Source: Hyphomicrobiales bacterium (GTDB taxonomy: Bacteria > Pseudomonadota > Alphaproteobacteria > Rhizobiales > Rhizobiaceae). Taken from it: a stretch of 64,000 bases of DNA. Location: NCBI GenBank assembly GCA_900471515.1, contig UCFC01000004.1:202855-266854 (forward strand). Reading direction: 5' to 3'. Below the pieces are notes generated by a model. That model saw only the letters and a list, made by a program, of their open reading frames with translations. It searched no databases and was not told where the DNA came from. Positions 1 to 9,183 of this stretch are shown one piece after another (position 1 is the stretch's first letter; each line of letters opens with the position of its first letter). The position numbers and the translations under genes are program-made.

Positions 1-89
1 GTCTATTCCGATGCCAGGATGACGGAAGAGGCGGCGCAGTAGAACCGCTGCCGTCTTGTCGTCATTGCCACGGTCGCCCTTGCCTGTCG

Positions 90-120
90 CCGTGCCCGGG
101 CTTGTCCCGAGCATGGCGGA
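90..120. repeat. Half-copy of a rhizobial palindromic repeat
   Basis: Positions 95-116 carry the palindromic core CCGGGCTTGTCCCGAGCATG. The same core occurs at 38833-38917 and 56455-56526, where two such arms face each other. Here only one arm is visible, so the copy is partial or degenerate. The rest of the first 203 bases holds no gene that I can support. Confidence 0.55.
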
Positions 121-203
121 GGAGGGGGGGCGCCCTCGCAAATCAAAGAGATGCCCAGAGAAAAAGGCGGCCGCTACGCCGCCTTTCATGTTCAGTTATT
201 GTC

Positions 204-1256
204 TCAGGCCGCAACCGCCTGCTGGCGCGCCGTTGCCATGGTCATCTTGCGGTCGGCGCGCTCCTGCTGCGGGGAGCGCTGGTAGAGTTCGCGATAACAC
301 TTGGAGAAGTGCGAGGCGGAGACGAAGCCGCAGGCGACGGCGACTTCGACGACCGGCATGGAGGACTGAACCAGAAGGTGGCGGGCGCGGTCGAGGCGGA
401 TTTCCAGATAGTAGCGGGCGGGGGACCGGCCCATTTCCTGGCGGAACAGGCGCTCGATCTGGCGGCGCGACAGGCCCGCACCTTCGGCGATCTCCAGCAG
501 CGACAGCGGCTCGGCGAGATTGCCTTCCATCAGTTCGATGATCGACAGCACCTTGGCGTTCTGGACGCCGAGGCGGGCGCGCAGCGGCAGGCGCTGGCGG
601 TCGTGCGGGTTGCGCACGCGGTCGGTCAGGTGCTGCTCGCAGATGCGGTTGACGAGGCTTTCGCCGAAATCCTCGCCGACGAGGTTCAGCATCATGTCGA
701 GCGAGGCGGTGCCGCCGGCGCAGGTATAGAGATTGTTGTCGATCTCGTAGAGATCGGCATAGACCTCGGCCTGCGGGAAGGCCTCGGAGAAGCCCGGCAG
801 GTTTTCCCAGTGGATGGCGCAGCGCTTGCCGTTCAGCAGACCCGCCTGGGCAAGCACATGCGCGCCCGTACAGAGCGACCCGACGGCGACGCCGCGATTG
901 TAGGATTCGCGCAGCCAGGCGTTGACGGACTTGTTGTTGAAGGTTTCGACATCGATGCCGGAACAGACGAGCACCATGCCCGGACGGTTTTCACCGGCAA
1001 GATGGCGGCGCTCTTCGGCGAGCGAGGAATTGGCCTCCACGCCGATGCCGCAGGAGGAATAGACCTTTTCGCCGTCGACAGAACTCAGACGCCACGTATA
1101 GGCGGGATAACCGAGCATGCGGTTTGCGATGCGCAGCGTATCGACCGCCGCCGAAAAGGGCAGCATGGTGAATTGCGGCACCATGAAGAAGACTATGGAA
1201 CGTTTCTTGAGCTGCATCTTGTTCATTGGAAAATCCATGCTCGAGGGCGACTGCAT
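204..1256 (-). CDS. GlxA-family AraC-type transcriptional regulator
   Basis: A DNA-binding regulator with an N-terminal DJ-1/PfpI-like class I glutamine amidotransferase fold and a C-terminal AraC double helix-turn-helix. The first half starts with IVFFMVPQFTMLPF and holds the nucleophile-elbow-like SLCTGAHVLAQAG. The C-terminal 100 residues contain LSLLEIAEGAGLSRRQIERL and the second HTH around VACGFVSASHFSKCYRELY. In this family the amidotransferase fold senses ligands rather than acting as an enzyme; relatives include GbdR, ArgR and CdhR, which control quaternary amine or arginine catabolism. No target genes sit next to it, so the ligand is unknown. The reading frame is open to 1307; I prefer the Met at 1256, but Met codons at 1238 and 1226 are also possible and none has a strong Shine-Dalgarno. 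Confidence 0.85.
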   Translation of the reverse strand: MQSPSSMDFPMNKMQLKKRSIVFFMVPQFTMLPFSAAVDTLRIANRMLGYPAYTWRLSSVDGEKVYSSCGIGVEANSSLAEERRHLAGENRPGMVLVCSGIDVETFNNKSVNAWLRESYNRGVAVGSLCTGAHVLAQAGLLNGKRCAIHWENLPGFSEAFPQAEVYADLYEIDNNLYTCAGGTASLDMMLNLVGEDFGESLVNRICEQHLTDRVRNPHDRQRLPLRARLGVQNAKVLSIIELMEGNLAEPLSLLEIAEGAGLSRRQIERLFRQEMGRSPARYYLEIRLDRARHLLVQSSMPVVEVAVACGFVSASHFSKCYRELYQRSPQQERADRKMTMATARQQAVAA

Positions 1257-1527
1257 ATTGGTCGCGTGGAATGCGTCGTTCCGATGTTCTAAAAGCGACA
1301 CTGGCATGGATAAATGCGGCTAGGAAGAGCAAATCTGCGACATCGCCGGTGATCGGCGGCGCGAGCCGGGCAAGCGGTGCGGCTGCGGCGCGGCAGCGCC
1401 ATGAAATCGGGCGGGAAAATGCGGGCTGCGGATATGAAGAAGGCGGTGCTGCTTGGGACAGGCACCGCCTTTAGCTTGGGAGGTATGTCGCATTCATTGC
1501 ATGGTCTTGCATTCACGAGCCCTGTCG

Positions 1528-1731
1528 TTAGTGAGCCCTGTTCTTGCCGGTTTCATCGGCGCTCGGCCAGCCGATATCCTTGCGGATGTCGAAGGGCATG
1601 GATTCGATCTGGCGTTCCGTCTGCCAGCGGCGCCATGCGCGCACGAGCTTGTTGGCATAGGAACCGAGCGAAGAATATCTGCCAAAGGATGACAGGCTCT
1701 TGCCGCCATCTCTGAAGGTTATCGTGGTCAT
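1528..1731 (-). CDS. DUF1127 small protein
   Basis: A 67-residue basic protein ending in a DUF1127 (YjiS-like) segment: LVRAWRRWQTERQIESM followed by DIRKDIGW. The start at 1731 is set by a clear ribosome site (GGAAAGGAAACGGCA before ATG); the frame continues upstream to 1806 without one. DUF1127 proteins are abundant in Rhizobiales, and some act in RNA and phosphate or carbon metabolism in Agrobacterium and Brucella. The upstream sequence near 1804-1820 (ATTCAAACGAATAGA) resembles one arm of the shared box at 2076-2123. Molecular role unknown. Confidence 0.75.
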   Translation of the reverse strand: MTTITFRDGGKSLSSFGRYSSLGSYANKLVRAWRRWQTERQIESMPFDIRKDIGWPSADETGKNRAH

Positions 1732-1847
1732 TGCCGTTTCCTTTCCTTTGGGGACACGGGTCTGCCGTATCCTTGAGATGAAATATGGGGCCGCGGCACT
1801 CATCATTCAAACGAATAGATTTTATGAGTACCATAAGCGGTTTTGAA

Positions 1848-2015
1848 CTATCGCTGCTGCTCGTCGAGGGCGGGCAGGGCGCGGATATCGGCCGCCAGAT
1901 GCGGCGGATAGTGCTTCATTTCCTGCCTGATCCGCTCGCGGGGCGCCACCCGAAACAGGCGCGCGCGGAATGCGAAGAAAGCCTGGAGGATGTTGAAGCA
2001 AGCTGTTTGCGACAT
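1848..2015 (-). CDS. Small DUF1127-like protein
   Basis: A 55-residue protein starting MSQTACFNILQAF, with an Arg-rich helix and the segment HLAADIRALP that resembles the DUF1127 C-terminal motif. The ATG at 2015 has a strong ribosome site (GGAGGCCGATC). An upstream in-frame ATG at 2048 is less well placed. The promoter region carries a nested inverted repeat (2076-2123), shared with the LysR gene at 7372. DUF1127 membership is weaker than for the gene at 1528. It is transcribed leftward, in the same direction as the 1528 gene. Confidence 0.6.
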   Translation of the reverse strand: MSQTACFNILQAFFAFRARLFRVAPRERIRQEMKHYPPHLAADIRALPALDEQQR

Positions 2016-2075
2016 GATCGGCCTCCTTTTCATCAGCCTCATCGTCACAAGCTAAAATATAGGTATCGGGATCGA

Positions 2076-2123
2076 TTCAAACAAATGAAATGATCTGGCT
2101 TTTACATTCAGATAAATTGAAAG
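2076..2123 (-). promoter_or_regulatory. Candidate VtlR/LsrB-type operator upstream of the DUF1127-like gene
   Basis: This block matches 7316-7363 at 37 of 48 positions without gaps. The best-conserved runs are CAAAT, AATGAT, CATTCAGA and AAATTGAAAG. It ends about 60 bases before the start codon at 2015. The layout (TTCAA..AATGA..CATTC..TTGAA) is an inverted repeat typical of LysR-type operators. The regulator is inferred to be the product of the LysR gene at 7372, whose own promoter carries the second copy. Confidence 0.6.
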
Positions 2124-2231
2124 CTGAAGGCGCGTGCGGAACCGCCGCGGCGGCTTGCCGCCGGCCCCGCTTCCGCCCGTCCGGGAGCATGGCGGCAAAG
2201 GGACGGGCGCGGACGATCCACGCCGGTCCCG

Positions 2232-4136
2232 TCAGATCACCATCTGCTCTCCAAGTTCCACCACGCGGTTGCTGGGGAGCTGGAAATAGTCGGAGGGGTC
2301 GATGGCGAAGCCGGCCATGGCGATGAAGAGCCGGTCCTGCCAGGCCGGCAGGCCGGTATTCGGGTCGCCGACGAGCTTGCGCCGGCCGACATAGAAGGAG
2401 GTCGACATGATCTCGAAATCGAAGCCCGCCTTGCGGCAGAGCGGCAAGGCCCTGGAAACGTCCTGATCTTCCATGAAGCCGAACAGGAGCTGGATCTTGA
2501 TGAACCGCTCCGAGAGCTTTTCGATCGTCACCCGCTCCGCCTCCGGCACATAGGGGCGAGGGGCGGTCTTGATGTTGAGGATCACGTTGCGGGCGTGCAG
2601 GACGCGGTTGTGTTTCAGGTTGTGCAGCAGCACGCCCGGCGCCATGTCGGTCAGGCTTGTCAGGAAGATCGCGGTTCCCGGCACCTGGACGGGCGAATGG
2701 TCCGACTTGCGTTCGATCGAGGCGATGAAGGGCATCAGCGGTATTTCGCTGCGTGCCGCCTTCTCGCGCACCAGCAGCGTGCCTTTCTTCCAGGTCCACA
2801 TCATGACCATCAGCGCGCCGGCGATGAGAACGGGGACATAACCGCCGTCGTGAACCTTCAGCAGGTTGGCGCCGAGGAAGACGCTTTCGAGCACGAAGAG
2901 CGGCAGCAGGACGGCGGCGGCCGACAGCATCGTCCAGCCCCAGACGACACGCAGGAACTGGAAGGAGAGGACCGTCGTGACGACCATCGCGCCCGTGACG
3001 GAAATGCCGTAGGCGGTGGCAAGCGCCTCGGACGAGCCGAAGGCGAAGATCAGGGCGAGCACGCCGAAGAGCAGCGCGATATTGACGGCCGGCACGTAGA
3101 TCTGGCCGGTATTGGCGGCCGAGGTGAAGCAGATCTCCAGCCGCGGCAGGAAGCCGAGATGGATTGCCTGGCGGGCCAGCGAAAAGGCCCCGGTAATAAC
3201 CGCCTGGCTGGCGATGATGGTGGCGGCGGTCGCGAGGATGACCACGGGAAGCAGCGCCCATTCCGGAAACATCAGGAAGAACGGATCGGAGACGGCCTGC
3301 GGATTGGCGAGCACCAGCCCGCCCTGGCCGAGATAGTTCAGCGCCAGCGACGGGAAGACCACGGCGAACCAGGCGGCCTGGATCGGCTTGCGGCCGAAAT
3401 GGCCGAGATCGGCATAGAGCGCTTCCGCGCCCGTCACCGTCAGGAAGACGGCGCCGAGAACGACGAGACCGACAAGGCCCGCATGGGTGATGAAGTCGAA
3501 GGCGTAGAGCGGATTGAGCGCTGCGAAAATGGCGGGATCGTCGGCGAGATGGATGAGGCCGCCGAGCCCCATGACGACGAACCAGAGCAGGGTGATCGGG
3601 CCGAAAAGCTTCGAAACGGAAGCGGTGCCGACCGATTGCACCAGGAAGAGCAGCAGCATGATGGCGATGGCGACCGGCAGGATATAGGGCGTGAAGACCG
3701 GGGTCACGAGCTTCAGGCCCTCCAGTGCCGAGAGCACCGACAAGGCCGGCGTAATCATGGCGTCGCCGATGAAGAGGGCCGCGCCGATAATGCCCGCGAA
3801 GAAGAAGACCGTCGCATGCCGGCTGCTCTTCTTCATGAGCAGCGCCAGCAGCGAAAGGGTTCCGCCTTCGCCCTCGTTGTCGGCCCGCAGGAGAAAGAGC
3901 ACGTATTTGAAGGTGACGATGATCGTCAGCGTCCAGATCATCAGCGAGATCAGGCCGATGACCTCGCTCGGCGTCACGCCGTCATGGGAAAAGGGCCGCA
4001 GCGCCTCGCGGAAGGCATAAAGCGGGCTCGTGCCGATATCGCCATAGACGACGCCGACGGCGCCGAGCAGAAGGGCCGCAAACTTCTGCTGGCCGTGATG
4101 GAACCGATCTGCATCCTGGGTCGTCGTGGCGGACAT
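2232..4136 (-). CDS. kup: Kup-type potassium uptake permease
   Basis: A 634-residue inner-membrane K+/H+ symporter of the KUP/HAK/KT family. The family signature [14 protein letters not shown] starts at residue 31, and about twelve hydrophobic segments follow over residues 20-450. A soluble C-terminal domain of about 180 residues closes the protein, matching the usual 620-640 residue length. The ATG at 4136 is preceded by an AGGGGAAG ribosome site. It appears monocistronic: the next gene upstream (CNNM-type, ending at 4256) is on the same strand, 119 bases away. No K+-responsive element is visible. Confidence 0.95.
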   Translation of the reverse strand: MSATTTQDADRFHHGQQKFAALLLGAVGVVYGDIGTSPLYAFREALRPFSHDGVTPSEVIGLISLMIWTLTIIVTFKYVLFLLRADNEGEGGTLSLLALLMKKSSRHATVFFFAGIIGAALFIGDAMITPALSVLSALEGLKLVTPVFTPYILPVAIAIMLLLFLVQSVGTASVSKLFGPITLLWFVVMGLGGLIHLADDPAIFAALNPLYAFDFITHAGLVGLVVLGAVFLTVTGAEALYADLGHFGRKPIQAAWFAVVFPSLALNYLGQGGLVLANPQAVSDPFFLMFPEWALLPVVILATAATIIASQAVITGAFSLARQAIHLGFLPRLEICFTSAANTGQIYVPAVNIALLFGVLALIFAFGSSEALATAYGISVTGAMVVTTVLSFQFLRVVWGWTMLSAAAVLLPLFVLESVFLGANLLKVHDGGYVPVLIAGALMVMMWTWKKGTLLVREKAARSEIPLMPFIASIERKSDHSPVQVPGTAIFLTSLTDMAPGVLLHNLKHNRVLHARNVILNIKTAPRPYVPEAERVTIEKLSERFIKIQLLFGFMEDQDVSRALPLCRKAGFDFEIMSTSFYVGRRKLVGDPNTGLPAWQDRLFIAMAGFAIDPSDYFQLPSNRVVELGEQMVI

Positions 4137-4255
4137 GGAGCTTCCCCTGATTGGCCGGATTAAGATATGGGGCCGGGCGATGAGAATGGCAGACCGAAAT
4201 GCGCGCGCCGGGCGCGAAACTTACGCAGATTGCATTGGGACCAGCGATGCGCCGG

Positions 4256-5560
4256 TCATAATTCCGCCCGCGCTTCGTCCCTGGCCAGCGCGCTGACGAG
4301 AACCTTGTCGACGCGCCGGCCGTCGAGGTCGATCACTTCGAATTTCCAGTCGTTCTTGACGAAGGTTTCCCCAAGTTCGGGCAGGTGCTTCAGTTCCTCC
4401 AGGACAAGGCCGGCGACGGTCTGATATTCGACGTCGTCGTCGAGCGGGAAGTTCATGAATTCCGAAAACTCGTCGATCGGCGTCCATCCGGAGACGAGAT
4501 AGGAGCCGTCGTCGCGCCGCTTGATCGCCGGCTCCTCGCCGGAGGCCGCATCGCCGAAAACGCCCATGATCGATTCCAGGATGTCGCCCGAGGTGATGAC
4601 GCCCTCGAAGTGGCCGTATTCGTCGTAGACCAGAACCATATGCTGCGACGACCTGCGGATCGCTTCGATCACCGAGGAGGCGGGGGCGAGGTCCGAAATG
4701 ATCGGAACGTCGCGCACCAGCGTCATGATGTCGACCGACCGGCTGGTGGCAAGCGCGTCGTAATAATCCTTGACGGCGAGAACGCCGAGAACCTCGTCGG
4801 AGCTGCCCTTGCGGGCCGGCAGCCGGGTCCGCGAGGTCGACTGGATGGCCTTGCGGATCTCCTCGGCGGAATCCTCGATATCGACCAGCTCGACATCGCG
4901 GCGCGGCGTCATCAGCGCGCGCGCCGTCCTGTCGGCAAGGCGCATGACGCCGGTAATCATGGCGGATTCGCCGCTTTCGATGACGCCGGCGCTCTGGGCC
5001 TCGGCGAGAACCGTCTTGATCTCCTCGTCGGTGACGCCGTCGGCGTTCTTTCCGGACTGGCCGAGCAGGGCGAGAACGAGCTTGCCCGAGCCGTCGAGCA
5101 GCCAGACGAGGGGGAGGGCGGCCTTGGACAGGTAGGTCATGGTCGGCGCGACCCTGGCGGCAACCGCTTCCGGCGCGCGAAGCGCCATCTGCTTGGGCAC
5201 CAGTTCGCCGATGATGAGGGAGAGATAGGTGATCGCCACGACGACGGTGCCGACGCCGAGCCCGTCGGCCCAGGCATCGGGAAGGCCCTGCGCCAGGAGC
5301 CAGGAGGAGAATCGCGTGCCGAGCGTGGCGCCCGAGAAGGCGCCGGACAGCACGCCGACGAGGGTGATGCCGATCTGGACCGTCGACAGGAAACGGCCGG
5401 GGTCTTCAGCCAGCCGCAGGGCCAGTCGCGCTCCCCTGCTTCCCTGGTCCGACAGGACCTTGAGGCGCGCCGGGCGGGCGGAGACGATCGCAAGCTCCGA
5501 CATTGCAAGGACGCCATTGAGAATGGTGAGAAGAACGACGATGGCTATTTCGGTATACAA
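4256..5560 (-). CDS. Hemolysin-like CNNM/CorC CBS-domain membrane protein
   Basis: A 434-residue protein with the order DUF21 (CNNM) transmembrane domain (residues 1-190, three to four helices), tandem CBS pair (about 205-330, including TPRRDVELVDIEDS and VLVYDEYGHFEGVIT) and a C-terminal CorC/HlyC domain (about 345-430). The order matches the YhdP/YfjD/CorB group, implicated in Mg2+ or Co2+ efflux or resistance. Older hemolysin annotations of this family are misleading. It is complete and of normal length. Substrate specificity cannot be read from the sequence. Confidence 0.9.
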   Translation of the reverse strand: MYTEIAIVVLLTILNGVLAMSELAIVSARPARLKVLSDQGSRGARLALRLAEDPGRFLSTVQIGITLVGVLSGAFSGATLGTRFSSWLLAQGLPDAWADGLGVGTVVVAITYLSLIIGELVPKQMALRAPEAVAARVAPTMTYLSKAALPLVWLLDGSGKLVLALLGQSGKNADGVTDEEIKTVLAEAQSAGVIESGESAMITGVMRLADRTARALMTPRRDVELVDIEDSAEEIRKAIQSTSRTRLPARKGSSDEVLGVLAVKDYYDALATSRSVDIMTLVRDVPIISDLAPASSVIEAIRRSSQHMVLVYDEYGHFEGVITSGDILESIMGVFGDAASGEEPAIKRRDDGSYLVSGWTPIDEFSEFMNFPLDDDVEYQTVAGLVLEELKHLPELGETFVKNDWKFEVIDLDGRRVDKVLVSALARDEARAEL

Positions 5561-5746
5561 ACTCGGGCCTGTTCTGATGATAGTGATCCGTCGAAACTAT
5601 TCGATCTCGCTCCGCTTTGCGAGGGTTCCGAGCGAAGATCATGGCGCCTGGAAGAGATAATTGTGGCCGAACTTGCCGCCGCCGGCGGGCCGGGCGCACC
5701 GCCCTGAAACGGCTCTCCACACAATCGGCGGCTCATAAACCCCCTC

Positions 5747-5762
5747 TTAAGGATCTGTTGAC
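5747..5762 (+). promoter_or_regulatory. Possible CtrA-type box
   Basis: TTAA, seven bases, then TTGAC lies 76-91 bases before the start of the DUF882 gene. This fits the alphaproteobacterial CtrA consensus TTAA-N7-TTAAC with one mismatch. A further TTAAC follows at 5776. It is a candidate only, because AT-rich rhizobial promoters often contain such words. Confidence 0.3.
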
Positions 5763-5837
5763 CATAATGAAGGCTTAACGCCGCCCGCCTGTGCGGTGCC
5801 TGTGATGTTTTCGTGTCTCGCACCAAGGACGAAGCCC

Positions 5838-7265
5838 GTGTTTCTTCACCACGCCATCGCCGCCATTCCGACGACCGCTTCCGCATGGCTGCTGTCGGTC
5901 GTTGCCCATCGCATGGCGATCGCGGCGGCCTTCGTTCTGGCACTCGTTGCGGGCGCGGGCGAGGCGGCGGCCGAGGACCGGGCGCTGAAACTCTATTTCA
6001 CGCATACGGGCGAGCGGGCGACGATCGTCTTCAAGCGCAACGGCAAGTTCGACCAGCGCGGCCTCAACCAGATCAACCGCTTCCTGCGCGACTGGCGGCG
6101 CAACGAACCGGCCAGGATGGACCCGCGCCTGCTCGATCTCGTCTGGGAGGTCTATCGCAAGAGCGGGGCGAAGGAAGCGATCCACGTCGTATCGGCCTAT
6201 CGCTCGCCGGCAACCAACAACATGCTGCGCAACCGCTCGCGCAATACCGGCGTTGCCAAGCGCAGCCAGCACATGCTCGGCAAGGCGATGGATTTCTATA
6301 TTCCGGGCGTCAAGCTGGCGACGCTGCGCGCGCTTGCCATGCAGATGCAGGTCGGCGGCGTCGGCTATTACCCGACATCGGGTTCGCCCTTCGTGCATCT
6401 CGACGTCGGCAATGTGCGCGCCTGGCCGCGCATGTCGCGCCAGGAGCTGGCGCGGCTGTTCCCGGACGGACGCACGATCCACCTGCCGGCGGACGGACGG
6501 CCGCTGCCGGGCTACCAGCTGGCGCTTGCCGAACGCAAGAAGGGCATCCGTTCCGCCCCGATCGAAATCGCCGCAAGCGAGGATGAGGATGACGATGCGC
6601 CGGCAAGGCCGAAGGCAGCCGCGCCGGCCCTGCTGACGGCGCGCGCCGCAGCCCCCGCCGGGGCGCCCGATCCCGTCGTGACCGGAAGCCTTGTCACCGC
6701 CATGCTGCCGAAGCCGCAGAAGCGGGCCGAGGCCGGGCTGGCGCCGCAACTTGCTACGCCAGGGGACAAGGCGATTGCCGACCGGGCCTTTGCCGATCTT
6801 GCTTCGCTTACCGTCCCGCTGCCGACGCTGCGGCCGGCGGAGAGCGAGGCGGTGACGGGCGGGATGCCGGTTCCGTCCCTTGCCGCGCCGTCTGCCCCGC
6901 CGGCTTCCCCCGCGCCTCTGCTTTCATCCGTCGAGCCGGCGCCTGCCGATTTCACGCGCTTCGTCGTCGGCCGCAAGCCCGCCAATGCCTCGGGCATTGC
7001 CGACCGGCTGGCCCATCCCGCACCGACGGCCGAGCAGATCGCGGTATTGCCGGTCTCGGCCTCCGGGCACGTCTCGGGCGGCGTCGGCAAGATGTCGGCG
7101 CGGGCGCTGATCGCCTGGGCGGTGCGCTCTCCGCAAACCTCGGTCGAGCTGACCGCGCCCGCCATGATCGGCAGGTTCTATCCGAAGGGCGCTCGCGGCA
7201 GCACGGTGGCGGCGGGCGCGAGCGGGAAAACGTTCAATGCCGGGCGTTTCGGCCGGGAAGGTTGA
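5838..7265 (+). CDS. Exported DUF882 / M15-like peptidase with Pro-Ala-rich tail
   Basis: A membrane-anchored or exported protein with an N-terminal hydrophobic segment (MAIAAAFVLALVAGAG) ending at AAAEDRAL. The DUF882 domain follows, related to peptidase M15/VanY-type murein peptidases. The zinc-ligand pattern S-x-H-x2-G-x-A-x-D is present as SQHMLGKAMD, and the second H-x-D pattern as VHLDVG. After residue about 230 comes a long low-complexity Ala/Pro-rich tail of about 240 residues, longer than in the core family. A role in peptidoglycan remodelling is inferred. I chose the GTG at 5838 because AAGGACG precedes it; the frame is open from GTG 5796 and ATG 5805. Confidence 0.8.
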   Translation: MFLHHAIAAIPTTASAWLLSVVAHRMAIAAAFVLALVAGAGEAAAEDRALKLYFTHTGERATIVFKRNGKFDQRGLNQINRFLRDWRRNEPARMDPRLLDLVWEVYRKSGAKEAIHVVSAYRSPATNNMLRNRSRNTGVAKRSQHMLGKAMDFYIPGVKLATLRALAMQMQVGGVGYYPTSGSPFVHLDVGNVRAWPRMSRQELARLFPDGRTIHLPADGRPLPGYQLALAERKKGIRSAPIEIAASEDEDDDAPARPKAAAPALLTARAAAPAGAPDPVVTGSLVTAMLPKPQKRAEAGLAPQLATPGDKAIADRAFADLASLTVPLPTLRPAESEAVTGGMPVPSLAAPSAPPASPAPLLSSVEPAPADFTRFVVGRKPANASGIADRLAHPAPTAEQIAVLPVSASGHVSGGVGKMSARALIAWAVRSPQTSVELTAPAMIGRFYPKGARGSTVAAGASGKTFNAGRFGREG

Positions 7266-7313
7266 GGGCAGGCCGCATGGCGCCAAAGCCCCTGAAAGGC
7301 GGGGGCAGGTTGA

Positions 7314-7363
7314 CTTTCAATCAAATAGAATGATAATCCCTTGTCATTCAGAAAAATTGAAAG
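7314..7363 (+). promoter_or_regulatory. Nested inverted-repeat operator in the VtlR-like promoter
   Basis: Outer arms CTTTCAAT (7314-7321) and ATTGAAAG (7356-7363) enclose inner arms GAATGA (7328-7333) and TCATTC (7344-7349). Both pairs are perfect. The block ends eight bases before the ATG at 7372, so binding would block initiation, consistent with autoregulation. The block at 2076-2123 is its near copy. Confidence 0.65.
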
Positions 7364-7371
7364 ATGTGACG

Positions 7372-8271
7372 ATGACCATCCCGTTTCGCCGTCCCATTCC
7401 TCTGCTTGACAACGACGTGCTGCGCACGTTCGTCGCCATTGCGGAGACCGGTAATTTTTCGACAGCGGCCGAAGCCGTGTTCCGCACGCCCTCGGCCGTT
7501 TCCATGCAGATCAAGAAGCTCGAAGAGCAGCTTGGCGCGACGCTGTTTCGCCGCGACGCGCGCTCGGTGACGCTGACGCAGCATGGCGAAATGCTGCTGT
7601 CCTACGCGCGCAACATCCTGGCGCTTTCCAACGAGGCGGTATCGCGCTTCATCATGCCCGAACTCAGCGGCGTGGTGCGGCTCGGCGCGCCCGAGGATAT
7701 CGGCGAGCGTCTGCTGCCGCAGATCCTCAAGAGCTTCGCGCAGATCTATCCCGGCATCATGGTCGACGTGACGATCGACATGAGCATCGGCCTGAAAAAG
7801 CGGATGGAGGAGCAGCGCCTCGATCTGGCGCTCATCAACTGCGCCACGCGGCCTTTCCCGACCAATGGCGAGGTCGTCTTTCGCGAGCGGCTCGTCTGGG
7901 CGGGCGCCAAATGCGGCTCGGCGCACCGGCGCGATCCGCTGCCGATCTCGATCTGGGAAGACGGCTGCATCTGGCGGCAGGAGGCGATCACCCAGCTCGA
8001 GCGCAACAAGCGGCCCTATCGCGTCGCCTATCTCAGCGCCCACACGATGGCGCAGCGCGCCGCCGTGGTCTCCGATCTCGCCATTGCGCCGCTGCCGCTC
8101 TCCTATGTCGGCGAGGACATGGCGATCCTCGGCATTCAGGAGGGGCTGCCGGAACTGGGGTCTTTCGACATCCAGCTTCTGACCGCATCGCAGATGACAG
8201 GACCGATCGAGACGGTGGCCGACAGTATCCGCGCATCCTTCGCCGAAAGGGCAAAAGCGGCCGCGGCCTGA
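7372..8271 (+). CDS. LysR-family regulator, VtlR/LsrB-like
   Basis: A 299-residue LysR-type regulator. The N-terminal winged HTH includes DNDVLRTFVAIAETGNFS and RTPSAVSMQIKKLEEQLGA. A periplasmic-binding-protein-like effector domain follows, ending at residue 299. The sequence style is that of the rhizobial LsrB / Brucella VtlR group, which controls small DUF1127 proteins and AbcR sRNAs; this assignment is from memory of the family and not from a search. The start at 7372 is the natural family start, and an upstream extension to 7237 would add 45 atypical residues. Its promoter holds a nested inverted repeat also found before the DUF1127-like gene at 1848. Confidence 0.85.
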   Translation: MTIPFRRPIPLLDNDVLRTFVAIAETGNFSTAAEAVFRTPSAVSMQIKKLEEQLGATLFRRDARSVTLTQHGEMLLSYARNILALSNEAVSRFIMPELSGVVRLGAPEDIGERLLPQILKSFAQIYPGIMVDVTIDMSIGLKKRMEEQRLDLALINCATRPFPTNGEVVFRERLVWAGAKCGSAHRRDPLPISIWEDGCIWRQEAITQLERNKRPYRVAYLSAHTMAQRAAVVSDLAIAPLPLSYVGEDMAILGIQEGLPELGSFDIQLLTASQMTGPIETVADSIRASFAERAKAAAA

Positions 8272-8369
8272 CCGTATCCGAGCCTGTCTGAAAGGCGGTT
8301 CCCGGCGGGAACCGGCATGTTCGTCGCATCATACAGGTTTCGATACTGCCTTGGAGGGAAGGTCAGGTC

Positions 8370-9062
8370 ATGGATCAGCACATCCGGCTTTTTGGCGCCA
8401 TCGCGGTCCGGCCCGCGGTGCTTGCCGTTCTGCCCCGGTTCGAAACGGCCACGGGGTTGAAGGTCGCGGTGCGGTGGGAACTCAATCCGGCCGTCCGGCG
8501 GCAGATCGAAGCCGGCGAGCCGTTCGATCTCGTCATCACCAATCCGAACCACGTTGCGGATCTAACCGCGCTCGGAAAGGTGCGGGCGGGAAGCCAGGTC
8601 GCCTTCGGCCGCATTGCAATGGGCGTGGCGGCCAGAGCGGGCAGCCGGCCGCTCGACATCGGCTCCGTCACCGCGTTCAAACAGGCCCTGACGGGCGCCC
8701 GGTCGATCGCCTATGCCTTTGACGGAACCAGCGGCGGCTATTTCTCCGGCCTCCTGGAGCGCCTGGGGATAGAAGAGGAGGTGAAACCCAAGCTGGTGCC
8801 GACCGAGGGAGGGCAGACGGTGGCGGCCGTCGGCCGCGGGCAGGCCGAACTCGGGGTGGTTCCGATAACGTCCATCCTCGCCGCCGCTCCCGAAGTCATG
8901 CTCGTCGGCAGGTTTCCGGCGGAACTGCAGAGCTATATCGACTTTGCCATCGGCATCGGCGCCGATGCGGGCGATGCGGAGGCGGCCGGGCGGCTGTCGG
9001 CGTTTCTGGCGTCGGCCGCCATCGACGAGGCGCTGGCTGCGAAGGGCTTCGAGCGCGGCTGA
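8370..9062 (+). CDS. ModA-like substrate-binding protein without signal peptide
   Basis: A 230-residue protein with the type II periplasmic binding fold of ModA-like proteins: IRLFGAIAVRPAVLAVLP at the N-terminus, FDLVITNPNHV, AYAFDGTSGGYF and AELGVVPITSI. Such proteins normally have a secretion signal. Here the mature-like sequence begins at residue 5 and no hydrophobic leader is visible, so it is probably cytoplasmic. No permease or ATPase gene is nearby. It follows the VtlR-like gene on the same strand by 98 bases. The ligand is unknown. Confidence 0.7.
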   Translation: MDQHIRLFGAIAVRPAVLAVLPRFETATGLKVAVRWELNPAVRRQIEAGEPFDLVITNPNHVADLTALGKVRAGSQVAFGRIAMGVAARAGSRPLDIGSVTAFKQALTGARSIAYAFDGTSGGYFSGLLERLGIEEEVKPKLVPTEGGQTVAAVGRGQAELGVVPITSILAAAPEVMLVGRFPAELQSYIDFAIGIGADAGDAEAAGRLSAFLASAAIDEALAAKGFERG

Positions 9063-9183
9063 ACGGCAAGCGCCGGTGGCCCGGAGGAAAGGCTTTCAGC
9101 CGGTGAACTTTTCGCTCACGAATGCGTTATCCCGCCCGGGCGGCATCCGCCGTTCGGGTTGATTTAAAAAAGGGATTTCACAC

